DNA of 64,000 nt, from NCBI RefSeq assembly GCF_024813435.1, contig NZ_JANAEZ010000001.1, positions 1 through 64,000 on the forward strand, in the 5' to 3' direction. The notes beneath the pieces are model-generated. The model made no database searches and was not told where the DNA came from. It saw only the letters and a program-made list of their open reading frames with translations. The position numbers and the translations under genes were made by a program. Source of the stretch: Cognataquiflexum gelatinilyticum. GTDB taxonomy: Bacteria; Bacteroidota; Bacteroidia; Cytophagales; Cyclobacteriaceae. Positions 1 through 8,463 of this stretch are shown here, piece by piece (position 1 is the stretch's first letter; each line of letters begins with the position of its first letter).

Positions 1-47
1 TGTCTGGCAAATGCCTTGAAATCAAATTCATCTCCGTTTTCTTTCAT
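1..47 (-). CDS. Unidentified protein, N-terminal fragment running off the window
   Basis: A possible start codon opens a minus-strand frame that reads MKENGDEFDFKAFAR before the window ends. It begins 33 bp after the stop of the MocA-like gene and points the same way, so it is probably the third gene of the XdhC-MocA operon. Fifteen residues are too few to assign a family. By analogy with other xdhC/mocA loci it might be a molybdoenzyme subunit, but nothing in the sequence shows that. Confidence 0.4.
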   Translation of the reverse strand, partial: MKENGDEFDFKAFAR

Positions 48-80
48 AGTCAAAATTTAATAAATTAAACATTGACACAG

Positions 81-680
81 TTAATTGAACAGTCTCAGTT
101 TGAGGTAATCTTCCCTAGTGTCGATGTCAATTTCTCCTTTTGGAAAATCAATAGCGTATAAATCATTTTGGTGCGCCATTACCAATTTTTTGGCACCTTC
201 ATTTCCGATTAGGGAAAGTAGTTCAGGAAAATACTTTTTGCTGAACAATACCGGAACACCAAACGTCTCCTTATATCTGCAAGCAATAATTTCACTATTC
301 GTATTTATTTTATTTTTAATCAGTAAGTTAAGAATTTTTTTATTTACAAAAGGTTGGTCTGATAGCATCAAAATTACCTGATCAGGGTCTGAATTTTCCA
401 TTAGATACTTCAGTCCTTTTTGCATAGAAGAGGCCATCCCTTTTTCCCAATTTTCATTGACGACTCGATCTACTTTGGCATGGCGGATTTTTTCAACAAT
501 TAAATCCGCATTTGCACCCAAGACCAATACGCAGGATTGGGCTAGTGAATTTTGTGCAGCTTCGACCGCAATTTCAAGGAGAGTTTTTCCCTTGAATTCA
601 AGCAATTGTTTCGGTTGTCCCAATCGGGAAGAACTACCGGCGGCTAGGATGATGACACCGGTTCTAATTTCCTTTTTCAT
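81..680 (-). CDS. MobA/MocA-type nucleotidyltransferase (molybdenum cofactor cytidylyl-/guanylyltransferase family)
   Basis: The 199-residue protein opens with the nucleotidyltransferase signature LAAGSSSRLGQPKQLL (residues 12-27), which binds the NTP phosphates, and has a later LSDQPFV metal/NTP-site motif (about 106-112). This is the whole length of a MobA-like domain. Family members transfer CMP or GMP to molybdopterin for xanthine-dehydrogenase-type enzymes in the cytoplasm. The gene overlaps the end of the XdhC gene by 4 bp, so the two are almost certainly translationally coupled. That pairing favours a MocA-like role over MobA proper. The exact nucleotide cannot be read from sequence. 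Confidence 0.85.
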   Translation of the reverse strand: MKKEIRTGVIILAAGSSSRLGQPKQLLEFKGKTLLEIAVEAAQNSLAQSCVLVLGANADLIVEKIRHAKVDRVVNENWEKGMASSMQKGLKYLMENSDPDQVILMLSDQPFVNKKILNLLIKNKINTNSEIIACRYKETFGVPVLFSKKYFPELLSLIGNEGAKKLVMAHQNDLYAIDFPKGEIDIDTREDYLKLRLFN

Positions 681-1795
681 CTTTCTCCATGGATGGGGCC
701 AAGTTTGTTTTTAAGAAAATCCGGATTTTTCTTTGCCAAAACGGCTTTGATCTCAGCCAAGGCTGATAATGCAATTTCTTCAGATCCTTCAGCCCCGATA
801 TCCAAACCTATTGGTGCATAGATGTTTTCGGTGGGGACTTTGGTTCCTTCTGATTCCAACCTTGCTATTAATTTGTCGGTTTTCTTTTTTGGCCCCAAAA
901 TCCCGATGTAGGGAAGTGCATAAGGTATCAGGTCCTTCAGTACCACAGCCTCATATTCAAAATTATGGGTCATCAGTAAGGCAACCGTATTTTTGTCAGG
1001 ATTTAAACCCGAAACAGCCCTGTCTGCCGGCTCGATGATAATCTTTGAAGCTGAGGGAAATCTTTCCGTTGTCGCATGGTTTTTTCTTCCGTCAATCAAA
1101 GTCAATTCCCATCCCATCAAAAAAGCCAATTTGGTAACAGGAATGGTGTCATTTCCTGCCCCAAACAATAAAATCCGGATAGGAGGGTTGATAGCTTCAT
1201 AAAACACCCAAATTTCTTCCGGGTCGGGATATTGTTTTATGGTGCTAACACGGTTTTCAGTGTTGGTATGGATTTCAAGGTGAATTTTCTCCGACAATCC
1301 GGAATCTAAAGTTTCGATTTTACCGAATGTGTTTCCTCCTTTAGATAGCACTCGGGTGCCTATTTGCTCTCCGCGGGCATTTTTCAAAGAAAAAGCAGTT
1401 ATCAAAATACTTGGGAGCCTGTCACTCAGTGCAACTTTCAACAATTCGGCAGGATTGGATTCATCTTCAAATTCAAGGGGTTCAATCAGAACCTGTATGA
1501 TCCCGTTACAACCCAAACCTACTCCGAACTTTTGGTCATCCTCGTCTGTGGTATCATAGGTCACAAGCATTGACTTTTGTTGAAAAATGACCGTTTGGGC
1601 CTTTCGGAGTGCATCACCTTCAAGGCAACCGCCACTGATTGCTCCTGTCAATTCACCATCTTCTGTGACAAGCATTCTTGCCCCAGGCCTTCTGTAGGCA
1701 GATCCATCGACTTTTACGACTGTTGCCAAAGCTGCTTTTTGGTTACGGTCCTTACATTTTTGATAAGCTAGTAAAATCTGTTGCAGGTCTTTCAT
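677..1795 (-). CDS. XdhC/CoxI family molybdoenzyme maturation factor
   Basis: 372 residues with the two-part layout of the family. The N-terminal XdhC/CoxI domain has GSAYRRPGARMLV (31-43) and GAISGGCLEGDA (51-62, with the conserved Cys57). A C-terminal Rossmann-like domain starts at the glycine motif RILLFGAGNDTIPV (about 207-220). XdhC proteins bind molybdenum cofactor, promote its sulfuration and insert it into xanthine-dehydrogenase-like enzymes. It is the first gene of the minus-strand operon and overlaps the MocA-like gene. No molybdoenzyme subunit is visible in the window; it may lie beyond position 1. Confidence 0.9.
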   Translation of the reverse strand: MKDLQQILLAYQKCKDRNQKAALATVVKVDGSAYRRPGARMLVTEDGELTGAISGGCLEGDALRKAQTVIFQQKSMLVTYDTTDEDDQKFGVGLGCNGIIQVLIEPLEFEDESNPAELLKVALSDRLPSILITAFSLKNARGEQIGTRVLSKGGNTFGKIETLDSGLSEKIHLEIHTNTENRVSTIKQYPDPEEIWVFYEAINPPIRILLFGAGNDTIPVTKLAFLMGWELTLIDGRKNHATTERFPSASKIIIEPADRAVSGLNPDKNTVALLMTHNFEYEAVVLKDLIPYALPYIGILGPKKKTDKLIARLESEGTKVPTENIYAPIGLDIGAEGSEEIALSALAEIKAVLAKKNPDFLKNKLGPIHGER

Positions 1796-2065
1796 TTGAA
1801 ATTAGGCTGACAATCGTAGAGAGATCAAATTTGATAAAATTTTCTTTTTTAGAACCTATACCTTAAATAAAACTGTCGGGTATATATCTTCCTTTTGAAT
1901 ATTTTTGAAGAGTGGAGGTCATATATTGTTTGTAGCAAAAAATAAGTTATGTAAAGTAAGATTTTAATCATTTAATAGCCTGTGGCTTAGAAGGAGTTAA
2001 TATTTGTTAAAATACTTTTTTCATAAAATAGGAAATACACAAAAATTCCCGGATTTTTGTAACAT

Positions 2066-2527
2066 ATGGCAAAATCAAGAGATACTTTCGACAAGAAGGA
2101 AAAAGAAAAATTAAGACAGAAAAAAAAACAGGAGAAGCAGCAAAAAAAAGATGATAGAAAGTCCAACACTGCCAAAGTAACGGATTTCGAAAATATGATT
2201 GCTTACGTGGATGAGTTTGGAAACATTACTTCTACTCCTCCCGATCCATCCAAAAAAAGAGTATTTGATGCTGACACCATTGAAATCGGTGTTTCTAAGC
2301 ATGCAGAACCACTTCCAGGTGAGAACTTACGAAAAGGAAAAGTAACATTTTTCAATGGCTCAAAGGGTTATGGATTCATAAAAGATGAAGTATCCCAAGA
2401 AAGCATTTTTGTTCACATCAATAAGTGCATTGATCCCATTCAGGAAAATGATAAAGTTACTTTTGAAACTGAAAAGTCTCCCAAAGGATTAAGTGCTGTA
2501 GATGTTAAGCTTTTTAAGGCTCCTTGA
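2066..2527 (+). CDS. Cold-shock domain protein with a basic N-terminal extension
   Basis: The last ~65 of 153 residues form a cold-shock domain with both RNA-binding motifs, KGYGFIKD (RNP1-like) and IFVHI (RNP2-like). The first ~30 residues are a highly charged Lys/Glu/Gln stretch coded by A-rich DNA and likely helical or disordered. The central ~50 residues have no recognised fold. Single cold-shock domains usually bind single-stranded RNA or DNA; the extension makes this about twice the size of CspA. It stands upstream of and co-directional with a DUF6155-like gene 35 bp away. The ATG is the only sensible start. Confidence 0.85.
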   Translation: MAKSRDTFDKKEKEKLRQKKKQEKQQKKDDRKSNTAKVTDFENMIAYVDEFGNITSTPPDPSKKRVFDADTIEIGVSKHAEPLPGENLRKGKVTFFNGSKGYGFIKDEVSQESIFVHINKCIDPIQENDKVTFETEKSPKGLSAVDVKLFKAP

Positions 2528-2562
2528 TTGGAGCAACTAGCTGAATAAACGGTTAAATCAGA

Positions 2563-3048
2563 ATGAAAATCGGCAGCCTTGCAGAAATTAAAAAAGAATT
2601 AACCTTCTTTGACATAAAAGAATTGTCCGTCCTGTTGTTGGATTTAGCCAAGTTCAGTACGGACAACAAGGCCTTTTTATATTTCAAACTTTTTGAAAGG
2701 GAAAATCCCAGGTTGTTTGTAGAATTTGTCCAAGAAGAAATTGATTTAGAATTTCAGAAATCCAATACGCGGAATTATCACTTTGCAAAAAAGTCGGCGC
2801 AAAGCATCCGTAGAAAGCTAAACAAAAGATTAAAACTTACCAAGGACAAAGAAACGCTTGTAGAGTTGATTATATATTTTTGTGAGAAGTTGAGACACTA
2901 TGGTTTTTTGGATTTCCGACATCCAGTTATCGACAATCTTTATAAAGTACAAGTTGGTAAAATAGAGAAGCTCGTTTCAGGTTTGCACGAAGACCTCCAA
3001 TATGACTACACAGAAAAAATCCTTGAATTGAGAAATTCGTCAAAATAA
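2563..3048 (+). CDS. DUF6155-like hypothetical protein
   Basis: A 161-residue soluble protein, mostly helical in appearance and rich in Lys, Glu and Leu. The N-terminal pattern MKIGSLAEIKKELTFFDIKE followed by LLLDLAKFS resembles the DUF6155 family common in Bacteroidota, from memory only. No signal peptide, membrane segment or catalytic motif is visible. It lies 35 bp behind the cold-shock protein gene on the same strand, so the two may be co-transcribed. Function unknown. Confidence 0.65.
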   Translation: MKIGSLAEIKKELTFFDIKELSVLLLDLAKFSTDNKAFLYFKLFERENPRLFVEFVQEEIDLEFQKSNTRNYHFAKKSAQSIRRKLNKRLKLTKDKETLVELIIYFCEKLRHYGFLDFRHPVIDNLYKVQVGKIEKLVSGLHEDLQYDYTEKILELRNSSK

Positions 3049-3200
3049 ATTCAGATTACTTGACTGGTTCTAACTTGGCAAAAATAAAAAGTACGTTATT
3101 GATTTTTTAAAAAAGGATGAATGATGTGAAATTCGTTCCATTATACTTTTTGTTCATTCTTAGCGTTCTGAAACTCTTTTTTCCTTTTTTTAGCTTTCCA

Positions 3201-3250
3201 GATGTATATATGATGTATTTTTTTTTAATACCTGATGTAGTTATGATGTA
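3201..3250 (+). promoter_or_regulatory. Four phased GATGTA direct repeats
   Basis: GATGTA occurs at 3201, 3212, 3234 and 3245, so the spacings are 11, 22 and 11 bp. Three of the four are TGATGTA. The sites therefore lie on one face of the helix. The array sits 100-150 bp upstream of the ATG of the large secreted repeat protein, in a 300-bp gene-free stretch. This is the geometry of an activator or response-regulator operator, but no regulator is identified. Confidence 0.4.
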
Positions 3251-3351
3251 GCATCAAATCCTATTCATGTGAAGTGCAATAGGTAATTTTATTTTTATCA
3301 AAATGCTATAAATCAATTCATAACAATTTTCCCAAAAAGAAATAAGTGCCT

Positions 3352-6300
3352 ATGAAAAATTTTACAATTATCATGTTTATTTCATTTGTTGTTTTTTTCC
3401 AAGCAATTGGACAGACACAAATGAACCTTCCCGTAACCTTCGACGAAACTAATGTCAACTATGGTTTGGTGGGTTTTGGAGGTGCTGAAGCATCCTCCAT
3501 CGTGGAAGATCCGACTTTGGCTACCAACAAAGTTGCGAAAGTGATCAAATCAGCAGGTGCAGAACTCTGGGCAGGTACCACTGTCACAGCCGTCACCGGT
3601 GGGGTTCAGACAGGATTCAGCACAAAAATTCCATTTACAGAAGCTGATAAGAAAATGACTGTCAGGGTTTGGTCACCGGATGCAGGCATCAAAGTCCGCC
3701 TCAAGGTGGAAGACCATCTTGATCCTACCAAAAGCGTAGAGACAGAAGCGACTACCACTGTTGCAGCGGCATGGGAAACTTTGACTTTTGACTTTGGTGC
3801 TCAGGTACCGGAAACAGCTGCAATCAACCTCGCATTCAACTACAACAAAGCTTCCATCTTCTTCAACTTTGGAACTACAGGTGCTGTAGCTGGTGAAAAA
3901 ACTTATTACTTTGATGACATGGCTTTTGTCACTGGAGGCTCAGGTGGAGGTGGAGACAATCCATTGCCTACTGTTCCTTTGGATTTCGAATCAGAAGAAC
4001 TCAATTATGACTTTATAAACTTCGAAGGTGGTGAACTGACCAGAATCGCTAACAGCCAGAAATCAGGTATCAATACCAGCAACCATGTAGCCCAGATGGT
4101 AAAAGGAAACGGTCAGGTTTATGCAGGTTCAGTTATTCCTTTGGCTTCTCCGATTGATTTTTCTGTAGGAAAAATCTTCAAAGCAAAAGTATTTATGCCA
4201 AGAGTGGGAGCAAAGCTTCTCCTTAAAGTAGAAAATCAGACCAATGCGGGGATTGCTTTTGAAAAAGAGGCGACAGGAACCAAAGCAAACGAATGGGAAG
4301 AAATCACCTTTGATTATTCGGATATCAATACAGCAAACACTTACCAAAAGGTAGTATTGATTTTCGACCTTGGTACAATGGGTGACGGATCTGCCAACTT
4401 CACATACCTCATTGACGACATCGAATTGACCTCAGGAGAAGGAACAGGCGGCGGAGATCCCAATCAGATGAATCTTCCCGTAACCTTCGACGAAACCGAT
4501 GTCAACTATGGCTTGGTTGGTTTTGGAGGAGCAGAAGCTTCTTCTATAGTAGAAGATCCGACTTTGGCCAGCAACAAAGTAGCCAAGGTTATCAAATCTG
4601 CAGGTGCGGAACTTTGGGCAGGTACAACGGTCACAGCCGTCACAGGCGGAGTTCAGACAGGATTCAGCACAAAAATTCCTTTTACAGAAGCTGATAAGAA
4701 AATGACCGTCAGGGTTTGGTCACCGGATGCAGGCATTAAAGTCCGCCTCAAAGTGGAAGACCATCTTGATCCTACCAAATCAGTAGAGACTGAAGCGACT
4801 ACCACTGTCGCAGCTGCATGGGAAACTTTGACTTTTGACTTTGGCGCTCAGGTACCGGAAACCGCAGCCATCAACCTCGCATTCAACTACAACAAAGCTT
4901 CTATCTTCTTCAACTTTGGAACTACAGGTGCTGTGGCTGGTGAAAAAACATATTACTTCGATGACATGGCTTTTGTCACTGGAGGCTCAGGTGGTGGAGG
5001 AGACAATCCACTGCCAACTGTTCCTTTGGATTTCGAATCAGAAGAACTCAATTATGATTTTATAAACTTCGAAGGTGGTGAATTGACCAGAATCGCTAAC
5101 AGCCAGAAATCAGGTATCAATACCAGCACCCATGTAGCCCAGATGGTAAAAGGAAACGGTCAGGTTTATGCAGGTTCAGTCATTCCTTTGGCTTCTCCGA
5201 TTGATTTTTCTGTAGGAAAAATCTTCAAAGCAAAAGTATTTATGCCAAGAGTGGGAGCAAAGCTTCTCCTTAAAGTAGAAAATCAGACCAATGCGGGGAT
5301 TGCTTTTGAAAAAGAGGCGACAGGAACCAAAGCAAACGAATGGGAAGAAATCACCTTTGATTATTCGGATATCAATACAGCAAACACTTACCAAAAGGTA
5401 GTATTGATTTTCGACCTTGGTACAATGGGTGACGGATCTGCCAACTTCACATACCTCATTGACGACATCGAATTGACTTCAGGAGAAGGAACAGGCGGCG
5501 GAGATCCCAATCAAATGAACCTTCCAGTTACCTTCGACGAAACTGATGTCAACTATGGCTTGGTTGGTTTTGGAGGAGCAGAAGCTTCTTCTATAGTAGA
5601 AGATCCGACTTTGGCCAGCAACAAAGTAGCCAAGGTTATTAAATCTGCTGGTGCGGAACTTTGGGCAGGTACCACTGTCACAGCCGTCACAGGCGGAGTT
5701 CAGACAGGATTCAGCACAAAAATTCCTTTTACAGAAGCTGATAAGAAAATGACCGTCAGGGTTTGGTCACCGGATGCAGGCATTAAAGTCCGCCTCAAAG
5801 TGGAAGACCATCTTGATCCTACCAAATCAGTAGAGACTGAAGCGACTACCACTGTCGCGGCTGCATGGGAAACTTTGACTTTTGACTTTGGCGCTCAGGT
5901 ACCGGAAACCGCAGCCATCAACCTCGCATTCAACTACAACAAAGCTTCTATCTTCTTCAACTTTGGAACTACAGGTGCTGTGGCTGGTGAAAAAACATAT
6001 TACTTCGATGACATGGCTTTTGGTGCAGCAGTGGAATTAAAATCTCAGGTTATTACATTTCCTGCAATTGCATCCAAAACTCTAGGTGATGCCCCTGTTG
6101 CAATGAATGCATCATCCACATCCGGCTTAGAAATAACATATTCTAGCTCTGATGACAAAATTACTATGGATGGAAACATGGCAACTATGACAAAAGCAGG
6201 TAGGGCTACTATCACTGCTTCTCAAGCTGGTAACAATGAATTTTTACCAGCAGAGCCTGTTTCTCAAAGCTTCTGTATCAATCCTGCTAAGCCGACCATA

Positions 6301-6756
6301 AGTGTTTCAGGTACCAATACTGAATCTGTCACATTAACTTCAAGTGCAGCTGCAGGCAATCAGTGGTTCTTGAATGGAAATGCAATCACAGGTGCTGTTA
6401 GTCAAACTTTGGTAGTAACCACATTTGGAAATTATTCCGTACAGGTTAAAGTGGATGATTGTCTAAGCACAATTTCAGATGAGGTTTCTTTGATCATCAA
6501 TAGCGCAGAAATCGGTAAAATCCAAGAAATGACCGTATATCCTAATCCTGCAGAAAATTATATCTACCTAAAAGGAATTAATGGTCCTATCCGAAGTGCA
6601 GAAATGATCGATATGGCAGGAAGATCAAACCCGATAGAATTTGAATTGTATGATGAAATCTATTCAGCCAATGTTCAGAATCTTTCACCGGGTATTTATG
6701 TCCTTTGGATCCAGCAAGGAAATAAGAGTTATCCTTTAAGAGTCATCAAAAAATAA
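3352..6756 (+). CDS. Large type IX-secreted repeat protein (carbohydrate-binding-like beta domains)
   Basis: A 1134-residue protein starting at ATG 3352; an upstream GTG at 3346 is less likely. A signal peptide ends near AIGQ (about residue 21). Two domain types alternate: A (MNLPVTFDET..., residues about 24-200, 373-550 and 722-890) and B (PLDFESEELNYDF..., about 204-370 and 553-720). The A and B copies are nearly identical between repeats. Both look like jelly-roll beta domains of carbohydrate-binding type. They are followed by an Ig/MBG-like domain (about 891-985), a second Ig-like domain, and a C-terminal type IX sorting domain starting VYPNPAENYIYLKG. It is probably exported and anchored at the cell surface. 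No catalytic domain is seen. Ligand unknown. Confidence 0.85.
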   Translation: MKNFTIIMFISFVVFFQAIGQTQMNLPVTFDETNVNYGLVGFGGAEASSIVEDPTLATNKVAKVIKSAGAELWAGTTVTAVTGGVQTGFSTKIPFTEADKKMTVRVWSPDAGIKVRLKVEDHLDPTKSVETEATTTVAAAWETLTFDFGAQVPETAAINLAFNYNKASIFFNFGTTGAVAGEKTYYFDDMAFVTGGSGGGGDNPLPTVPLDFESEELNYDFINFEGGELTRIANSQKSGINTSNHVAQMVKGNGQVYAGSVIPLASPIDFSVGKIFKAKVFMPRVGAKLLLKVENQTNAGIAFEKEATGTKANEWEEITFDYSDINTANTYQKVVLIFDLGTMGDGSANFTYLIDDIELTSGEGTGGGDPNQMNLPVTFDETDVNYGLVGFGGAEASSIVEDPTLASNKVAKVIKSAGAELWAGTTVTAVTGGVQTGFSTKIPFTEADKKMTVRVWSPDAGIKVRLKVEDHLDPTKSVETEATTTVAAAWETLTFDFGAQVPETAAINLAFNYNKASIFFNFGTTGAVAGEKTYYFDDMAFVTGGSGGGGDNPLPTVPLDFESEELNYDFINFEGGELTRIANSQKSGINTSTHVAQMVKGNGQVYAGSVIPLASPIDFSVGKIFKAKVFMPRVGAKLLLKVENQTNAGIAFEKEATGTKANEWEEITFDYSDINTANTYQKVVLIFDLGTMGDGSANFTYLIDDIELTSGEGTGGGDPNQMNLPVTFDETDVNYGLVGFGGAEASSIVEDPTLASNKVAKVIKSAGAELWAGTTVTAVTGGVQTGFSTKIPFTEADKKMTVRVWSPDAGIKVRLKVEDHLDPTKSVETEATTTVAAAWETLTFDFGAQVPETAAINLAFNYNKASIFFNFGTTGAVAGEKTYYFDDMAFGAAVELKSQVITFPAIASKTLGDAPVAMNASSTSGLEITYSSSDDKITMDGNMATMTKAGRATITASQAGNNEFLPAEPVSQSFCINPAKPTISVSGTNTESVTLTSSAAAGNQWFLNGNAITGAVSQTLVVTTFGNYSVQVKVDDCLSTISDEVSLIINSAEIGKIQEMTVYPNPAENYIYLKGINGPIRSAEMIDMAGRSNPIEFELYDEIYSANVQNLSPGIYVLWIQQGNKSYPLRVIKK
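3421..6018 (+). repeat. 1047-bp tandem repeat inside the secreted protein gene (2.5 copies)
   Basis: The segment beginning ATGAA(C/T)CTTCC recurs at 3421, 4468 and 5515, an exact period of 1047 bp (349 codons). Each full unit codes for one A and one B domain; the third copy stops after the A domain near 6018. Copies two and three differ at only scattered positions, mostly third-codon changes. Such repeats expand or contract by recombination and can be collapsed in assemblies. Confidence 0.95.
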
Positions 6757-6773
6757 GTGACAAGCTGTTTTTG

Positions 6774-6806
6774 CCCAATCATCGCCCATTGATGGCTTTG
6801 ATTGGG
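6774..6806 (+). other. Stem-loop between the secreted protein and lipoprotein genes
   Basis: CCCAATCA (6774-6781) pairs perfectly with TGATTGGG (6799-6806). The loop holds a second, imperfect pairing (GCCCAT/ATGGC). No T-run follows, so it looks more like an mRNA processing or stability hairpin within a two-gene transcript than a terminator. Confidence 0.4.
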
Positions 6807-6846
6807 TGAAAACAAAGTCTCAAATTTCAACCTAATCAAAGAAAAA

Positions 6847-7302
6847 ATGAAGAAACAATATTTTCAAAAAAAGATAAGCAACATGGTTTTATCCATGATG
6901 TTTTTGATTGCCTTGTCACTTTCGGGTTGTGGAGATGATCCCACCCCTCAACCTTCCGCTCAGGATGTTGCTAGGGAAAAACTAACAGCAACGACCTGGA
7001 AACTTACAAAAGTAACAGTGGATGGAGTAGACCAGACCAGTGTTTACCAAAATTTGACACTGACTTTCACCAATACCGCTTATAGTTCGACAAACGGGAA
7101 GGTTATTTGGCCTGCAAGCGGCACATGGTTATTCAACAATGATCAGGCAACAGAAATGAAACGAAATGACGGATTGGAAATTTCCATTCAAAACCTGACA
7201 GATACTTCTTTGAGGTTAGGATTGGATTGGGAATCAACATCCATCGGTACAGGAAGAGTTTTGGCTATAGGAGGCCAACATGTTTTTGAATTTGGAAAGT
7301 AG
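6847..7302 (+). CDS. Small lipoprotein, lipocalin-like
   Basis: Starting at the ATG that gives MKKQYFQKKISNM (151 residues), the protein has a basic N-terminus, a hydrophobic stretch and the lipobox LSGC followed by GDDPTP. An in-frame ATG 45 bp upstream would put a hydrophilic tail before the signal peptide and is unlikely. The mature part contains LTATTWKLTKVTVDG and alternating hydrophobic strands, a pattern seen in Bacteroidota lipocalin-like/DUF5004-type lipoproteins. It follows the repeat-protein gene by 90 bp and ends at a terminator, so both may form one surface-protein transcript. Function unknown. Confidence 0.7.
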   Translation: MKKQYFQKKISNMVLSMMFLIALSLSGCGDDPTPQPSAQDVAREKLTATTWKLTKVTVDGVDQTSVYQNLTLTFTNTAYSSTNGKVIWPASGTWLFNNDQATEMKRNDGLEISIQNLTDTSLRLGLDWESTSIGTGRVLAIGGQHVFEFGK

Positions 7303-7320
7303 GGTTTATTTGTAATGCAT

Positions 7321-7353
7321 AGAAGCCGGAGATTTTCTTCGGCTTCTTTTTTT
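7321..7353 (+). terminator. Rho-independent terminator after the lipoprotein gene
   Basis: AGAAGCCG (7321-7328) pairs with CGGCTTCT (7340-7347), followed directly by a T-run. It lies 19 bp after the lipoprotein stop. Confidence 0.85.
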
Positions 7354-7476
7354 GTTTTTTTTGAAAGTTTGCCTATTCAAACTTTTTGCTTTTTATATAA
7401 AAATATGTCCACCATTGTTTAACCGAGGATTTTGAAGTAATTATACGACCGTAATAATTCTGCTTTAACAATCATA

Positions 7477-8313
7477 ATGCGAATAGACAGCCACCAACAT
7501 TTTTGGAAATATGATCCAATGGTTCATTCTTGGATGGATGATTCAATGAAATCAATCCAAAGAGATTTTCTACCCTGCGATCTTAAACCAATTTTGGAGG
7601 AAACGGGATTTGATGGTTGCATTGCTGTTCAGGCTAGCCAAACGGAAACTGAAAACTCATTTCTTCTCTCTCTTGCTCATCAAAATAATTTCATCAAAGG
7701 TATTGTCGGATGGGTTGACTTGCAGTCAAATAACATTATTGATCGTTTGGGTCATTATAGTCAGTTCCAAAAAATCAAGGGGTTCAGGCATATTCTACAA
7801 GATGAACCTGATATTGATTTTATGCTTCACCCTTCTTTCATTGATGGAATTAGCAAATTGAATCAATATGGTTTTACATATGATATTTTGATATATCCCG
7901 ATCACCTTCCAAATGCTTTTACTTTAGCCAAATCTTTCCCCAATCAACTTTTTGTGATTGATCATCTCGCCAAACCCAAAATCAAAAAACAAGAAATTGC
8001 AAACTGGAGTAAGCAGATAAAAAAAATTGCGGCACTTGAAAATGTATACTGTAAGGTTTCAGGCATGGTGACAGAGTCGGATTGGAATAATTGGAAAGAA
8101 GCAAACTTCAAACCTTATCTGGATATAGTTTTAGACGCTTTTGGGATAGAAAGACTGATGTATGGATCAGATTGGCCAGTTTGTACTTTATCTTCTTCAT
8201 ATCAAAATACTCTTAAAATTGTTAGGGAATACTTTTCAAAGCTGTCTTTAACCGAGCAGCAGAAATTTTTTGGAGGCAACGCAACCTCATTTTATAATCT
8301 GGATATTACCTGA
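7477..8313 (+). CDS. Amidohydrolase-2 family metal-dependent hydrolase (lactonase-like)
   Basis: 278 residues with the family's N-terminal metal motif DSHQHFW (4-10), a mid-protein VIDHLAKP block carrying a likely metal-binding His, and the C-terminal GSDWPVC with the catalytic Asp. This combination is typical of TIM-barrel amidohydrolases related to L-fuconolactonase, L-rhamnonolactonase and 2-pyrone-4,6-dicarboxylate lactonase. It has no signal peptide, so it is cytoplasmic. It stands alone after a terminator, with no sugar-dehydrogenase neighbour to name the substrate. A hydrolytic lactonase role is likely, the exact substrate open. Confidence 0.8.
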   Translation: MRIDSHQHFWKYDPMVHSWMDDSMKSIQRDFLPCDLKPILEETGFDGCIAVQASQTETENSFLLSLAHQNNFIKGIVGWVDLQSNNIIDRLGHYSQFQKIKGFRHILQDEPDIDFMLHPSFIDGISKLNQYGFTYDILIYPDHLPNAFTLAKSFPNQLFVIDHLAKPKIKKQEIANWSKQIKKIAALENVYCKVSGMVTESDWNNWKEANFKPYLDIVLDAFGIERLMYGSDWPVCTLSSSYQNTLKIVREYFSKLSLTEQQKFFGGNATSFYNLDIT

Positions 8314-8463
8314 TTTTTTGCTGAAATCCCGGATTACTTTCTTTAACCAAACTATTTTAAATTTCTGCTTTTTGCAGAGTGATTTTTTTATCCTTAAATT
8401 AAGGAAAGTATTGATTCCCAATACTTTATTTTTCAAATGATTCTTCACCAAAATTATAGCAAC

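Noticed and set aside
4129..5394. Two almost identical minus-strand frames (4129-4347 and 5176-5394)
   Set aside because: They lie opposite the B domains of the repeat protein; their similarity only reflects the 1047-bp repeat.
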